DNA from: Gemmatimonadetes bacterium 2013_60CM_65_52
GTDB taxonomy: Bacteria > Gemmatimonadota > Gemmatimonadetes > Gemmatimonadales > Gemmatimonadaceae
DNA: 64,000 bases
Assembly: GCA_002215645.1 (NCBI GenBank)
Contig: NGFI01000004.1
Location: forward strand, 427,234-491,233
Reading direction: 5' to 3'
Shown here: piece by piece, positions 1 to 9,750 of the stretch
How the letters are laid out: every line of letters starts with the position of its first letter
How positions within the stretch are numbered: position 1 is the first letter of the stretch
Made by a program: the position numbers and the translations under genes
Notes under the pieces: model-generated
Database searches by the model: none
Told to the model about the DNA's origin: nothing
The model's input: the letters and a program-made list of their open reading frames with translations, nothing else

Positions 1-2
1 GC

Positions 3-719
3 GCGACAACGGAGAGCTGGGATCCGATCACCGCCAACCTCTATGATGAAGGACAGGCAGCCGGCGTCCCCGCCGAAGCGCTGCTCGCGTCCCTCGGCTG
101 CGGCAACCCGACCGCCCTCGCCGATCTGGCCGAAGGCGAAACCGTTCTCGATCTGGGATCAGGCGGCGGCATCGACGTGCTCCTCTCGGCCAAGCGCGTC
201 GGCCCAACCGGAAAGGCCTATGGCCTCGACATGACGGACGAAATGCTCGCCCTCGCCAACGAGAACAAGGCGCGAGCGGGCGCATCGAACGTCGAATTCC
301 TTCGCGGCCACATCGAGAGCATTCCGCTTCCCTCCAACACCGTTGACGTCATCATCTCGAATTGCGTGATCAACCTCTCCGGCGACAAGCGAAAGGTGCT
401 TGCGGAGGCGTTCCGCGTGCTCAAGCCCGGCGGTCGCTTTGCCGTGTCGGACGTGGTAGTGCGCGGAGACATGCCGCCCGAAGTCCGTAAGAGCGCTGAG
501 CTCTGGGTCGGCTGTGTGGCCGGCGCCCTGGAGGAACAGGAATTCCTTTCGTTGCTTCGCGACGTCGGGTTCGAGAATGCGAGCATCGAGCCCACGCGCG
601 TATACGCAGCCGAGGACGCGGCGGCTTTCCTCGCCAACACGGGACTCGACGCGGTGCAAGTAGCGAAGGCGATCGACGGCAGGATCATGAGCGCATTCGT
701 GCGCGCCACCAAGCCGTGA
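3..719 (+). CDS. arsM: arsenite S-adenosylmethyltransferase, 5' truncated by the window
   Basis: This cytoplasmic enzyme methylates arsenite using S-adenosylmethionine. The frame is open from base 3, so the start lies outside the window and about 238 codons are visible. A class I methyltransferase SAM-binding motif, DLGSGGGID, begins about 45 codons in. The three cysteines that bind As(III) in this family can be seen in their usual contexts: GCGNP before the SAM motif, NCVINL in the middle and GCVAGAL near the end. The stop TGA (717-719) overlaps the GTG start of the next gene, so the two are translationally coupled. The neighbouring arsN2 fits an arsenic-detoxification operon that continues to the left of the window. 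Confidence 0.93.
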   Translation, partial: ATTESWDPITANLYDEGQAAGVPAEALLASLGCGNPTALADLAEGETVLDLGSGGGIDVLLSAKRVGPTGKAYGLDMTDEMLALANENKARAGASNVEFLRGHIESIPLPSNTVDVIISNCVINLSGDKRKVLAEAFRVLKPGGRFAVSDVVVRGDMPPEVRKSAELWVGCVAGALEEQEFLSLLRDVGFENASIEPTRVYAAEDAAAFLANTGLDAVQVAKAIDGRIMSAFVRATKP

Positions 720-1180
720 AGGCGACAATAGCTCCGACGCTACGCAACGCGACCGCGACTGACGCAACGGCCGTCGAAGCGCTGCTTGCCGCGGCGCAAC
801 TTCCACTCGTCGGTGTCCGCGATGCCCTCGAGAGCTTTACGGTCGCCGAGGACGGCTCTCGCATCGTCGGCGTCGCCGGTATCGAAGAGTGCGGTGAGGA
901 CACGGGGTACGCCCTACTGCGTTCGGTGGCAGTCGACCCCGAATGGCGCGGCAGAGAGCTCGGGCAGGCGCTCGTAGCGCGCGCGATCGCCTCGGCGCAG
1001 GAGCGGGGAATCCGCTCGCTCTATCTGTTGACCACGACCGCCGAAGCCTGGTTCCCAAGGTTCGGATTCGCCATTACCTCCCGCGACGCGGTTCCTGACG
1101 AAGTCCGCGCCAGTGCGGAATTCTGTAGCGCATGTCCTGCCAGTGCGACCGTGATGGTCCTGCACCTCGAGACTGCGTAA
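716..1180 (+). CDS. arsN2: arsenic-resistance GNAT-family N-acetyltransferase ArsN2
   Basis: A 154-residue GNAT acetyltransferase with a GTG start that overlaps the arsM stop by two bases. The acetyl-CoA pyrophosphate-binding loop is visible as WRGRELGQAL near residues 78-87. The segments LYLLTTTAEAWFPRFGF and SAEFCSACPASATVM are typical of the ArsN2 subgroup. Members occur in ars operons and are thought to acetylate an arsenic species or an organoarsenical, but the substrate is not shown by sequence. The stop TAA shares its last base with the ATG of the next gene, so arsM, arsN2 and the phosphoesterase probably form one transcript. Confidence 0.88.
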   Translation: MKATIAPTLRNATATDATAVEALLAAAQLPLVGVRDALESFTVAEDGSRIVGVAGIEECGEDTGYALLRSVAVDPEWRGRELGQALVARAIASAQERGIRSLYLLTTTAEAWFPRFGFAITSRDAVPDEVRASAEFCSACPASATVMVLHLETA

Positions 1181-1938
1181 TGCGCTATCTCCTCTTCTCC
1201 GACGTCCACGCCAATCTTCCCGCACTCCGCGTCGTTCTGCGCGACGCACATGCGCGCACCGATCTGGCCGGCCGATATCACCTCGGCGATCTCGTCGGCT
1301 ACGCACCCTGGCCCGACGAGGTCGTCGCGCTCATTGCGGAAGAGGGCATTCCAGGGGTCGCGGGAAATTACGACTCCACCGTCGCGAGCGCGTACAAGCA
1401 CTGTGGTTGCCGCTACGAGGACGCGCGACAGGAGGAGCTGTCGCACCTGAGCTATGCGTGGACCCTCGCCAATACATCAGCCGAGACCAAGCGATTCCTC
1501 GGCAGCCTGCCATTCCGAATCGACATTCGGCCGCTCGGCGGTCACGTCGCAGGTCCCACGATTCGCTTCGTGCACGGCAATCATTCCCTGAACACCGTGT
1601 ACGTCACGGAAGACCGAAGTGACGAGTTCCTGTCGTCGATGGCCTCGCACCTCGCCGCACGCGAGGGCGACGTCGTGTGCTTCGGCCATACGCACAAACC
1701 GTGGCACCGCGTGGTTCAGGGAATCCACTTCGTCAACACGGGAAGCGTCGGCCGGCCAAAGGACGGCGATCCGCGTGCCGGATACGTGCTGCTGGACGTG
1801 ACGGAGACAGAGGTCGACGTCGAATTCGTCCGAATCGAGTACGACGTGGAGCAGGCAGCGCGCGCCATCATTTCAAGCACGTTGCCGGACGACTTTGCCG
1901 ACTATCTCCGCACCGGTGGTGCGTTGGTGCGCGCGTAG
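1180..1938 (+). CDS. calcineurin-like metallophosphoesterase (YfcE/MJ0936-type)
   Basis: A 252-residue single-domain phosphoesterase that begins at ATG 1180, overlapping the arsN2 TAA by one base. The metal-binding blocks of the family appear in order: FSDVH (Asp8, His10), GDLVGY, GNYD, VHGNH and GHTH. Small proteins of this type hydrolyse phosphodiesters with a di-metal centre. The true substrate cannot be read from the sequence. Tight coupling to arsM and arsN2 suggests co-expression under arsenic stress, but this may simply be operon hitch-hiking. An in-frame GTG-type start further upstream is possible but would run into arsN2. Confidence 0.85.
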   Translation: MRYLLFSDVHANLPALRVVLRDAHARTDLAGRYHLGDLVGYAPWPDEVVALIAEEGIPGVAGNYDSTVASAYKHCGCRYEDARQEELSHLSYAWTLANTSAETKRFLGSLPFRIDIRPLGGHVAGPTIRFVHGNHSLNTVYVTEDRSDEFLSSMASHLAAREGDVVCFGHTHKPWHRVVQGIHFVNTGSVGRPKDGDPRAGYVLLDVTETEVDVEFVRIEYDVEQAARAIISSTLPDDFADYLRTGGALVRA

Positions 1939-1998
1939 CGGCGCACGACGCACGTTCGCACTGGCAGCACGTCGCGTGCGCCGATAGCTTCGCCGGCC

Positions 1999-3030
1999 AT
2001 GCAAGAAATCGTGATTCGTCGCGCGATCGTCTCGGTCCTTCTACTCGGCGGACCTGCCTTCGCCCAGAGTACCAAGCCCATCGTCCACGTCATCGGGACG
2101 GGTGGCACGATCGGTTCGGCCGGCGACTACTGGGGCGGCGATCCGACGCGAGTCGCCATCGCCGATCTCCTGCGTATCCCGGGTATCGACTCCGTGGCGA
2201 CGATGGAATCGGAGCAACTGTTCAATGTGTCCTCCGTCAGCATCGGACCGGCGCGATGGCTCGAGCTGTCGCGGCGCGTCTCCGAGCTCTTTCGCACGCG
2301 CGCCGACATCGCTGGTGTGATCGTCACGCACGGCACGGACACCATGGAGGAGACGTCCTACTTCCTCGATCTCACGGTGTCCGACGAGCGGCCGGTGATC
2401 GTGACGGGCGCCATGCGTCCGTCGAACATGGCGGGAGCTGACGGGCCGGCGAATCTCATGAACGCAGCTCGCGTCGCCGCGAGTTCCGATGCGCGCGGTC
2501 GGGGTGCCATGGTCCTGATGGACGACCGCCTCTACTCCGCACACGACGTCGTAAAGATGAACTCGACTCGGGTCGAGGCGTTTCAGGCACCCGAGCACGG
2601 ACCTGTCGCCGTCACGGATGCCGATGGTCTCTTCTTCCGCGCGCCATCGCCCGGTCGCAAGCATGCGGCGTTCGACATCGCGGACGTGAAAGAGCTGCCG
2701 AGGGTGGACATCGTGTACGCCTATGCCGGAGCCGACAGCGTGCCGATTGACGCGGTGGTCGCGGCCGGTGCTCGAGGCATCGTTGTCGCGGGCGTGGGAC
2801 GCGGAGGCGCGACGGCATCCCAGAACGCAGCGCTCAAGCGAGCCGTCGCCAAGGGAATAGTCGTGGTCATGGCCACACGCACTGGAGCCGGCCGCACTGG
2901 TCGGGGGAGTGACGGCATCATCGGCGCAGGCGACCTCAATGCGCAGAAGGCCCGCGTCCTCCTGACGCTCGCGCTCGCGAGCAGCGCGGATGTCGCGCAG
3001 GCGAAGCGCGCCTTCATCGAGCATCAATGA
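1999..3030 (+). CDS. secreted type II L-asparaginase
   Basis: A 343-residue asparaginase/glutaminase-family amidohydrolase that converts L-asparagine to L-aspartate and ammonia. A signal peptide ends at about residue 23 (...GGPAFAQ), so it is exported to the periplasm. The first catalytic threonine lies in GTGGTIGS and the second conserved block is HGTDTMEETSYFLDL. A TGAMRPSNMAGADG block is also typical of the family. Length is normal for a type II enzyme. It is separated from the upstream gene by about 60 bases and is probably transcribed alone or by read-through. Together with the Tat-exported S51 peptidase at 13.3 kb it suggests use of Asx-rich peptides outside the cytoplasm. Confidence 0.92.
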   Translation: MQEIVIRRAIVSVLLLGGPAFAQSTKPIVHVIGTGGTIGSAGDYWGGDPTRVAIADLLRIPGIDSVATMESEQLFNVSSVSIGPARWLELSRRVSELFRTRADIAGVIVTHGTDTMEETSYFLDLTVSDERPVIVTGAMRPSNMAGADGPANLMNAARVAASSDARGRGAMVLMDDRLYSAHDVVKMNSTRVEAFQAPEHGPVAVTDADGLFFRAPSPGRKHAAFDIADVKELPRVDIVYAYAGADSVPIDAVVAAGARGIVVAGVGRGGATASQNAALKRAVAKGIVVVMATRTGAGRTGRGSDGIIGAGDLNAQKARVLLTLALASSADVAQAKRAFIEHQ

Positions 3031-3068
3031 GACATTCGCGCCCGGTCGCTACGCCCTGATACGGCGAC

Positions 3069-3302
3069 TCAGGGGGACGTTGCGCTGTGAAAAAAGATCC
3101 GAAAAAGCCACACGACCAGCGCGATCGGCAGAATGACCAGGAGCGCAATCTTGATCACGGCGACGAGCAGGCCGATCATCGCCATTCCGAGGCCGAATAC
3201 CACGCCGAACGTCGCCATCCCAAGCACGAAGAGGATGAACAGGCACGGGACGCCGACAAAGAGAAACAGCGCGGAGAGCAGAAGAAATCGAAGGAGGCGC
3301 AT
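3069..3302 (-). CDS. small hydrophobic membrane protein of unknown function
   Basis: A 77-residue protein beginning MRLLRFLLLS and made almost entirely of hydrophobic stretches that look like two or three transmembrane segments, with one charged-residue break near VAVIKIALL. An in-frame start 42 codons upstream exists, but the extra residues are low-complexity and lack hydrophobic order, so the shorter start is preferred. The gene faces away from the DUF4337-type gene at 3449. No family was recognised. The consistent hydrophobic pattern makes it more likely real than a shadow, but support is modest. Confidence 0.5.
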   Translation of the reverse strand: MRLLRFLLLSALFLFVGVPCLFILFVLGMATFGVVFGLGMAMIGLLVAVIKIALLVILPIALVVWLFRIFFHSATSP

Positions 3303-3448
3303 TGTTCCGGCGGTTGAGGACTGGGCATCCCTACGTGGCCGTGCTGCATGAGGTTTCTCGCCGCTGGTGGCCGCTAAGAATTCACAAAGTCCCATGCGCC
3401 TCGCAGGCGCGGACGCAGATTCTGCCAACCGAATTGAGGTGAGCGTTC

Positions 3449-4033
3449 ATGCCGGAAGAGATCGAGGTGGATACCGAAAGGCTGCGGGAGACGATCGACG
3501 AGGAGATCGAGAAGGAGGGTGGAAGGTTCCTGCGCGCGGTGGCCTTGACGACCGCGCTCCTCGCGGCGGTCACCGCGGTCGTTTCGCTGGAGGCCGGCGC
3601 CACGGTAAACGAGGCGCTCATCCTCAAGAGCGAGGCGACCGCCTTGCAGGCCCGCGCGTCGGACCAATGGGCGTACTATCAGGCCAAGGGAATAAAGTCC
3701 GCCATCGCGTCGAACGCGGCGAGTGGGTTCGCGGCGGCCGGACGCCCCGCGCCGGATTCACTCGGCGGCGTGGTCGCCCGTTACGAGCGGGAACAGAAGT
3801 CCATCCAGGCCGAGGCGAAGAAGCTCGAGACGGAGCGCGACGCGCGGAATGCGGAATCCGAGGTGATGATGGCGCGACACCATCACTACGCGGTCGCCAT
3901 CGCCTTGCTGCAGATCGCCATCGCGCTCGGCGCCATCGCCGCGCTCACCAGGCAACGTCTCGCGCTCGTCGCCGCAGGTCTGTCCGGGTTCGGAGGCATC
4001 ATGCTCGCGGTCACGGCCGCATTGCGTCACTGA
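3449..4033 (+). CDS. DUF4337-type membrane protein
   Basis: A 194-residue protein with an acidic N-terminus (EEIEVDTERLRETIDEEIEKEGG), a first transmembrane helix near residues 28-45, and the conserved stretch NEALILKSEATALQARASDQWAYYQAKGIK. A charged helical region follows, then two transmembrane helices at the C-terminus (about 145-165 and 172-190). This layout and the SDQWAYYQAKG block match the DUF4337 family, whose function is unknown. A ribosome-binding GAGGTGAG lies just before the ATG. A GC-rich hairpin followed by eight T residues lies immediately downstream, so it is probably monocistronic. Confidence 0.85.
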   Translation: MPEEIEVDTERLRETIDEEIEKEGGRFLRAVALTTALLAAVTAVVSLEAGATVNEALILKSEATALQARASDQWAYYQAKGIKSAIASNAASGFAAAGRPAPDSLGGVVARYEREQKSIQAEAKKLETERDARNAESEVMMARHHHYAVAIALLQIAIALGAIAALTRQRLALVAAGLSGFGGIMLAVTAALRH

Positions 4034-4628
4034 AGCGCGTGACCCTTCCTCGCCGCCGGCGGCCACTTTTTTTTGCTGCTGGCGATTTGTTCGTGACTTG
4101 TGCAAGTTGTGCGGGCCGAATTGCGGTCCGTGCATTTCTTGCACGATTTCACGCGTCTGGACCTGTTTTTCGCTCCGTAGATGTCTTGATGAAGGTCCCA
4201 ACGCGCATCGTCCGTTGTGAGCGACTCACCTGCCTCCACGAGGCCATTTCGCTGCAGCACCGTTTCCTCGTGCACTTGACAGTCTGAATTCTCAGCAGTA
4301 AAGCTGGGTGTCTCAGAACCCCCCATGCGCCGTCGCTTGGCTGGGACACCGGTCGAAAAGACAGACGTACCTGACTTCCTTTTTCCAGGACGGTCGTACG
4401 CGGCGCCAAGTTGATTTGCCTTGCTTCCGAGTCGCGGTGTTTGTACTCCGCGCCGACAAATGCTGTCGGTCGGTTTGGCGCGCCATCGCGCTCGAGCCGC
4501 CGCGAGCCCACGAAGCACGACGCCCAACGTCCCCCGTAGCACGCATCGCTTAGCTGATCCGCAAGCAGGGCCTGTCGTCCAAGCGAGGACCAGGAGAACA
4601 CCAACGAATGCGCACTGGGAGGAGAACA
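4034..4628 (+). other. long 5' region upstream of the first SusC gene
   Basis: About 595 bases with no convincing gene on either strand. The first part holds the terminator of the DUF4337-type gene. The rest is the likely promoter and leader region for the SusC/SusD operon. Codon composition in the open frames is unlike neighbouring genes, and I could not pick out a convincing -35/-10 pair. Confidence 0.5.
4052..4074 (+). terminator. intrinsic terminator after the DUF4337-type gene
   Basis: The self-complementary run GCCGCCGGCGGC (4052-4063) can fold into a short GC stem and is followed after three bases by eight consecutive T residues (4067-4074). Confidence 0.7.
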
Positions 4629-7600
4629 ATGGAGAAGCAGTTGCCCGATACGAAGCCATTCTGGAGCGGTGTGCCGCACGGCTTCCGCGTTGTGATGTCG
4701 AGCCTACTCTTCATGCTGGCCCTGGCCGGAACGGCCACCGCCCAGCAGATCGCGGTCACGGGCACCGTCACCTCCCCCGGCGGCACGCCACTCCAGGGAG
4801 TCGTGGTTCGAGTCCAGGGCGTGCCGGATAGCCGCGCGGTCAGTGCCGCCAACGGACGCTACTTCATCAACGCGCCCGCCAACGGCACGCTGGCCTTCTC
4901 GCTCCTCGGCACGAAGCCCGCGTCGACGCCGGTTGCGGGTCGTACCCGGATCGACGTCGTCATGTCGCAGGTCTCCTACCTCGAAGAGGTGGTGGTGACC
5001 GCGTACACGGAGCAGCGGCGTGCGGACATCACGGGCGCCGTCGCCAGCGTCAACATGGAGAGCGCGAACCGCCAGACGGGGGCGAGCGTCATCCAGCGAC
5101 TGGACGTCGCGGTGCCCGGCATCACGGTGGCCGCGAGCGGCTCGCCCGGCGGGCGCAGCACGGTGCGCGTGCGAGGGATCAGCTCCTTCCAGAACAACGA
5201 TCCGCTCTATGTCGTGGACGGCACGCCGGTTCAGGACTCGTACATCAACTTCCTGAATCCCGACGACATCACGTCCATCCAGGTTCTGAAGGATGCCTCG
5301 GCGGCATCGATCTACGGGTCGCGCGCCAGCAACGGCGTCATCGTCATCGAGACCACCAAGAGGGGGCCTGCCGGACCGCCACAGGTCACCATGCGCGTGA
5401 GAAGCGGCGTCGCCACTCCGACCCGCGGGTATGACGATTTCCTCATCACGAACTCACTGGACTACTTCCAGATCATCAAGGCCAGCTATCTGAACGCGGG
5501 GCTGCCGGTTCCGACGAACATCTACGGAGACCCGAGCAACCCGACGATTCCGGCCTACACGTTCGCGTCGAACGCCGCAACCCTCACGAAGGACCAGTGG
5601 GGCCGGCCGGTCACGGTCGATGCGAGCAAGTACTCGTACCCGAACAGCCTGATCATGCCAGGCAGCGCGGGCACGAACTGGTGGAAGGCGGTGTTCGGCT
5701 CTGCGCCGGTTGCGGATTACAACCTCGACGTCAGAGGCGGCGGTGAAGAAAACGCGTACAACGCGTCGTTCAACTTCTTCAACCAGAGTGGCACGGCAAA
5801 GTACAATAACTTCCAGCGCGGCACGGTCCGCGTGAACACGTCGTTCAACCGGAGCAAGTTCAACTTCGGCGAGAACGTAAACCTGGCGCTCCAGCAGTCG
5901 TATGGCGGCATCCCGAACGATCCGGGTGGGTACGCGGAGGATGGCATCGTCGGCAAGAACATCCTGATGCAGCCCGTCATTCCCATCTACGACATCAACG
6001 GCAACTTCGCCGGCGGAAAAGCGACCGGCCTCGGCAACCAGAGCAATCCGCTCAAGGAAGCCTACGAGTTCAGAGACAACAAGAACCGGAACAACTCCGT
6101 CTTCGGGAGCGCCTTTGCGGGTTACGACTTCACGCCGGAGCTCACGCTGAGAACCCGGCTCGGATTCAACCTGTCCCAGAACAACTTCTCGGGGTTCAAT
6201 CCGATCTTCCCCGAGAACGCCGAGGCGACGTTCATCAACTCGATCAACGAGAACGAGAACACGGGCACGGATTGGACCTGGTCCAACACCGCACGGTTTG
6301 CACGGACGTTCAGAGGAAAACACCAGTTCGACGTCTTCGTCGGCGAAGAAGCCAACGCCGGCACCAACCGGTTCATCACGGCGTCGCTGTCCAACCTGCT
6401 CTCGAGCGACCTGAATTCCCGCTACGTGCAGGACGCCCTGGGCGACGCCAGCACGAAGAACGTCTCGAGCTCCGGCGGGAAGAGCGCGTTGCTGTCGTAT
6501 TTTGGCAAGGCCGGGTACAACTACGGCGACAAGTATGTCGCGAGCGTCACGGTGCGCCGGGACGGCTCATCGCGGCTCGGTGAGACCCACCGCTGGGGTA
6601 CGTTCCCGGCATTCGGTCTGGGGTGGAGAATCACCAACGAGCAGTTCCTCCAGAACAACCGGATCTTCTCGGACGTCATGCTCCGGTACGGATTCGGCGT
6701 CACGGGAAATCAGCAGATACCGTCCGGACGCATCGTCTCCCAGTTCGGCGGCGGCCGTGGCGATACGTACTACGACGTGGCAGCATCCGGGAGCAGCGTG
6801 GTGGCGGGATTCCGTCAGTCGTCGCTCGGTAATCCGGATCTGAAATGGGAAGAGAACCGGTCCACGAACGTTGGAGCGGATCTCTCGCTTTTCAATAACA
6901 ACATCAACGTCGTGGTCGATCTGTATCGGCGTGAGACGAACAACCTGCTGTTCGACCCGAGAACGCCTGGCACGGCTGGCATCGCCGCTCCGCCCATCGT
7001 GAACGTCGGAACGATGAAGAACAGCGGCTACGACTTCTCCATCGGTCACATTGGGCCGACGTGGAGTGCGACGTTCAACGGAAGCCACTACAAGAACACC
7101 GTGGTTTCCATCGACGGCGTGCAGGACTTCTTCTACGGTCCCGTCTCGACGCGCTACGGCAATCAGGTCATCAACAAGGTCGGCTACCCCATCGGCTCGT
7201 TCTTCGGTTACGTCGCCGAGGGTCTCTACAAGGACGCGGCGGAAGTGGCGGCCCACGCGAAGCAGGACGGGGCCGCGCCGGGCCGTATCAAGTTCAAGGA
7301 CACGAATGGCGACGGACAGATCGATCTGAACGATCGTGTCGTCATTGGAAATCCCCATCCGAACTTCACCGGCGGCCTCGATCTCGGCTATCGCCGCGGA
7401 AACTGGGACGTGAGCGCGACCACGTTCGGAACGTTCGGAAACGACATCTTCGACGTGCAGAAGGAGTTCTACATCTTCCGCAACTTCTCCACGAACGTGC
7501 GCAGTGACCTGCTCGCCAATTCGTGGACGCCGACGAATCTCGACGCGAAGTATCCGCGGCTGGACGTCAACGACAACTACAGCCACGCGATCAGCAGCTT

Positions 7601-7874
7601 CTACATCGAGGACGGTTCGTACGTCAGGCTGCGCAACCTGCAGCTCGGCTACAACGTTCCGCCGAACTTTGCGCGCTGGACCGCCACGACGCGGGTGTAC
7701 GTGCAGGGCGAGAACCTGTTCACCATCACCAGGTATCCGGGCCTCGACCCGGCGCTACCCGCGGCGAACGTGTTCGGCTCCGCCGGTGACGTCAGGGACC
7801 AGTATCGGGGCGTGGACCGCGGTACCTATCCGAGCAGCAAGACATGGAGCGTCGGCATCACCACCTCGTTTTAG
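4629..7874 (+). CDS. SusC/RagA-family TonB-linked outer membrane protein
   Basis: A 1081-residue outer-membrane pore that, with its SusD partner, imports oligomeric nutrients using TonB energy. The ATG at 4629 is chosen over one seven codons earlier because GGGAGGAG (4618-4624) sits at ribosome-binding distance. A signal peptide ends near residue 39 (GTATAQ). A carboxypeptidase-regulatory-like domain follows (VTGTVTSPGGTPLQGVVV). The plug region carries VVDGTPVQ and LKDASAASIYGSRASNGVI, hallmarks of SusC. The remainder is beta-barrel, ending in the C-terminal phenylalanine (SVGITTSF) used by the BAM complex. The SusD-type gene starts 30 bases downstream. The substrate is unknown. A GH9 enzyme encoded 6 kb away hints at a beta-glucan. 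Confidence 0.96.
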   Translation: MEKQLPDTKPFWSGVPHGFRVVMSSLLFMLALAGTATAQQIAVTGTVTSPGGTPLQGVVVRVQGVPDSRAVSAANGRYFINAPANGTLAFSLLGTKPASTPVAGRTRIDVVMSQVSYLEEVVVTAYTEQRRADITGAVASVNMESANRQTGASVIQRLDVAVPGITVAASGSPGGRSTVRVRGISSFQNNDPLYVVDGTPVQDSYINFLNPDDITSIQVLKDASAASIYGSRASNGVIVIETTKRGPAGPPQVTMRVRSGVATPTRGYDDFLITNSLDYFQIIKASYLNAGLPVPTNIYGDPSNPTIPAYTFASNAATLTKDQWGRPVTVDASKYSYPNSLIMPGSAGTNWWKAVFGSAPVADYNLDVRGGGEENAYNASFNFFNQSGTAKYNNFQRGTVRVNTSFNRSKFNFGENVNLALQQSYGGIPNDPGGYAEDGIVGKNILMQPVIPIYDINGNFAGGKATGLGNQSNPLKEAYEFRDNKNRNNSVFGSAFAGYDFTPELTLRTRLGFNLSQNNFSGFNPIFPENAEATFINSINENENTGTDWTWSNTARFARTFRGKHQFDVFVGEEANAGTNRFITASLSNLLSSDLNSRYVQDALGDASTKNVSSSGGKSALLSYFGKAGYNYGDKYVASVTVRRDGSSRLGETHRWGTFPAFGLGWRITNEQFLQNNRIFSDVMLRYGFGVTGNQQIPSGRIVSQFGGGRGDTYYDVAASGSSVVAGFRQSSLGNPDLKWEENRSTNVGADLSLFNNNINVVVDLYRRETNNLLFDPRTPGTAGIAAPPIVNVGTMKNSGYDFSIGHIGPTWSATFNGSHYKNTVVSIDGVQDFFYGPVSTRYGNQVINKVGYPIGSFFGYVAEGLYKDAAEVAAHAKQDGAAPGRIKFKDTNGDGQIDLNDRVVIGNPHPNFTGGLDLGYRRGNWDVSATTFGTFGNDIFDVQKEFYIFRNFSTNVRSDLLANSWTPTNLDAKYPRLDVNDNYSHAISSFYIEDGSYVRLRNLQLGYNVPPNFARWTATTRVYVQGENLFTITRYPGLDPALPAANVFGSAGDVRDQYRGVDRGTYPSSKTWSVGITTSF

Positions 7875-7904
7875 CGAACCGCCTTTATCAAGGAAGACGC
7901 GACG

Positions 7905-9698
7905 ATGAAAATGGCATCAAAACACCCCGTGCTCGTCGGAACGGTGCTCGTGCTTCTCGCTTCAGTTTCGGTGTACGGATGCAAGGATTTCCTGAACTCG
8001 GCCGCTGCGCCCCAGGGGACGCTGAACGAGCAATCCCTCGCGAATGCCAATGGCGTCGAGGGCACCCTTGTTGCCGCCTATCGGCCACTCGACTGCACGA
8101 GCTCGACCAACGGGAACTGGGGATGCGCCGCCAGTAACTGGGTCTGGGGGACTGTGGCGGCCGACGACGCCTACAAGGGATCGAACGCCACCGACCAACC
8201 TCCAATCAACGACGTCGAAGCGTATCACTGGGGTACGCCCGACGCCGACAGCTATCTGAACAACAAGTGGGTCAACGTCTACGAAGGCGTCGTCCGCGCC
8301 AATTCGACGCTGCGGCTGTTCAACTCGTTCCAGAAAGCATCGCCGGGCGTGCTGAAGGCGACTGACGTCACGGGCATCCCGGGAGAGGCCATCTTCCTGC
8401 GGGCCTATTACCACTTCGAGGCATATCGGATGTGGGGCAGCATTCCGTACTACCGCGAAGACGACACGGATTTCCGGAAGCCGAACATCGCTCCGGCGGA
8501 CGTGGTCACGGAAATCCTGAAGGACCTCGACCTCGCCATCTCGAAGCTGCCAGCCACACCGCGAAACGGGCAGTTGGGACGCGCCACGTCGTGGACGGCC
8601 AAGGCCTACAAGGGGCGCGTTCAGATGTACGCCGGTCAGTTCGCTGCCGCACTGGTCACGCTGAAGGACGTTTCCACGAACGGCCCGTACGCGCTGGAAG
8701 CCAGCTACGACCGCGTGTGGACGGGCTTCAAGGACTACGCGAACGGAAAGGAGACGATCTTCGCGTACGAGGCCTCCGTGAATGACGGAGAGCCGAACGG
8801 CAACAACGCCAACTTCGGCGAACGGCTCAACTTCCCGTATTCCGGCAGTCACTTCGGCTGCTGCGGCTTCAACCAGCCATCGCAGAATCTGGTCAACTTC
8901 TTCAAGGTCGACGCCGCCGGGCTTCCGCTGGCCGTGTCGAGCCCGACGACGTGGAACGCATCGAATGCCAACTTCGCCGCCGGAAACCTGACGCCCGTGG
9001 ATCCGCGGCTCGACTGGACCGTCGGTCGAGATAACGTGCCTTACAAGGATTGGGGGCTTTACAGCCTCGCCTCTGGTTGGGTGCGAGACCCGGATAACGG
9101 CGGCCCGTACGGCCCGAAGAAGAACGCACACGAAAAGGCCAGCGGAGCTGAGAGCTCGGTGGGCTGGCAAAACACGCAGTTGAACGCCGTGCACATCCAC
9201 CTGTTCCGATTTGCAGACCTCCTGCTGCTGCAGGCAGAGGCCGAGGTCGAGGCCGGATCGATCGACAACGCGCGCACGATCGTCAATCAGATCAGAGCGC
9301 GGGCCGGTGTGAAAGCCCAGGGGACTGGCGCCGACCGCGCCAGCATCGCGGTGCCCATCAACGATCCGTCCATCACGTGGGCGGTGTACAAGATTGGTCC
9401 GTACCCGGCGTTCGCGAGTCAGACCGAGGCGCGTACCGCCGTTCGAAACGAACGTCGGCTCGAGCTGGCGATGGAAGGCCAGCGGATGTTCGATCTCCGC
9501 CGCTGGGGAATCGCCGATGTCACGCTCAACGCATACGTCAACGGCGTGGGCGGCGGAGCAGAAAAGACGCGGAGACTCTACAAGACCGCCGCGGAGCCCG
9601 TTGCGGCGCGGCACCGGTGGTATCCGCTCCCATCCCTCCAGATCGAATTGAGCAAGATTGGCGGCACGTCGACGCTGAAGCAGAATACTGGCTGGTAA
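7905..9698 (+). CDS. SusD/RagB-family nutrient-binding outer membrane lipoprotein
   Basis: A 597-residue lipoprotein that forms the surface lid on the SusC pore encoded just upstream. A lipobox (VSVYGC) places the lipidated cysteine near residue 26. The family pattern is present: DFLNSAAAPQGTLNEQSL after the lipobox, the helical region AIFLRAYYHFEAYRMWGSIPYY, and the conserved C-terminal block RNERRLELAMEGQRMFDLRRWG. AAGGAAG precedes the ATG at good spacing. The gene is followed by the CACAGAGAG palindrome, which probably ends the transcript. Confidence 0.95.
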   Translation: MKMASKHPVLVGTVLVLLASVSVYGCKDFLNSAAAPQGTLNEQSLANANGVEGTLVAAYRPLDCTSSTNGNWGCAASNWVWGTVAADDAYKGSNATDQPPINDVEAYHWGTPDADSYLNNKWVNVYEGVVRANSTLRLFNSFQKASPGVLKATDVTGIPGEAIFLRAYYHFEAYRMWGSIPYYREDDTDFRKPNIAPADVVTEILKDLDLAISKLPATPRNGQLGRATSWTAKAYKGRVQMYAGQFAAALVTLKDVSTNGPYALEASYDRVWTGFKDYANGKETIFAYEASVNDGEPNGNNANFGERLNFPYSGSHFGCCGFNQPSQNLVNFFKVDAAGLPLAVSSPTTWNASNANFAAGNLTPVDPRLDWTVGRDNVPYKDWGLYSLASGWVRDPDNGGPYGPKKNAHEKASGAESSVGWQNTQLNAVHIHLFRFADLLLLQAEAEVEAGSIDNARTIVNQIRARAGVKAQGTGADRASIAVPINDPSITWAVYKIGPYPAFASQTEARTAVRNERRLELAMEGQRMFDLRRWGIADVTLNAYVNGVGGGAEKTRRLYKTAAEPVAARHRWYPLPSLQIELSKIGGTSTLKQNTGW

Positions 9699-9750
9699 GC
9701 AGAGCCCCTGCTTGGCTTCCAGGAAACGGAGAACAGCAGGGCTTCAAATG

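Noticed and set aside
4034..4628. Several short open frames upstream of SusC
   Set aside because: No ribosome-binding sites, domains or consistent codon use; they overlap each other on both strands.
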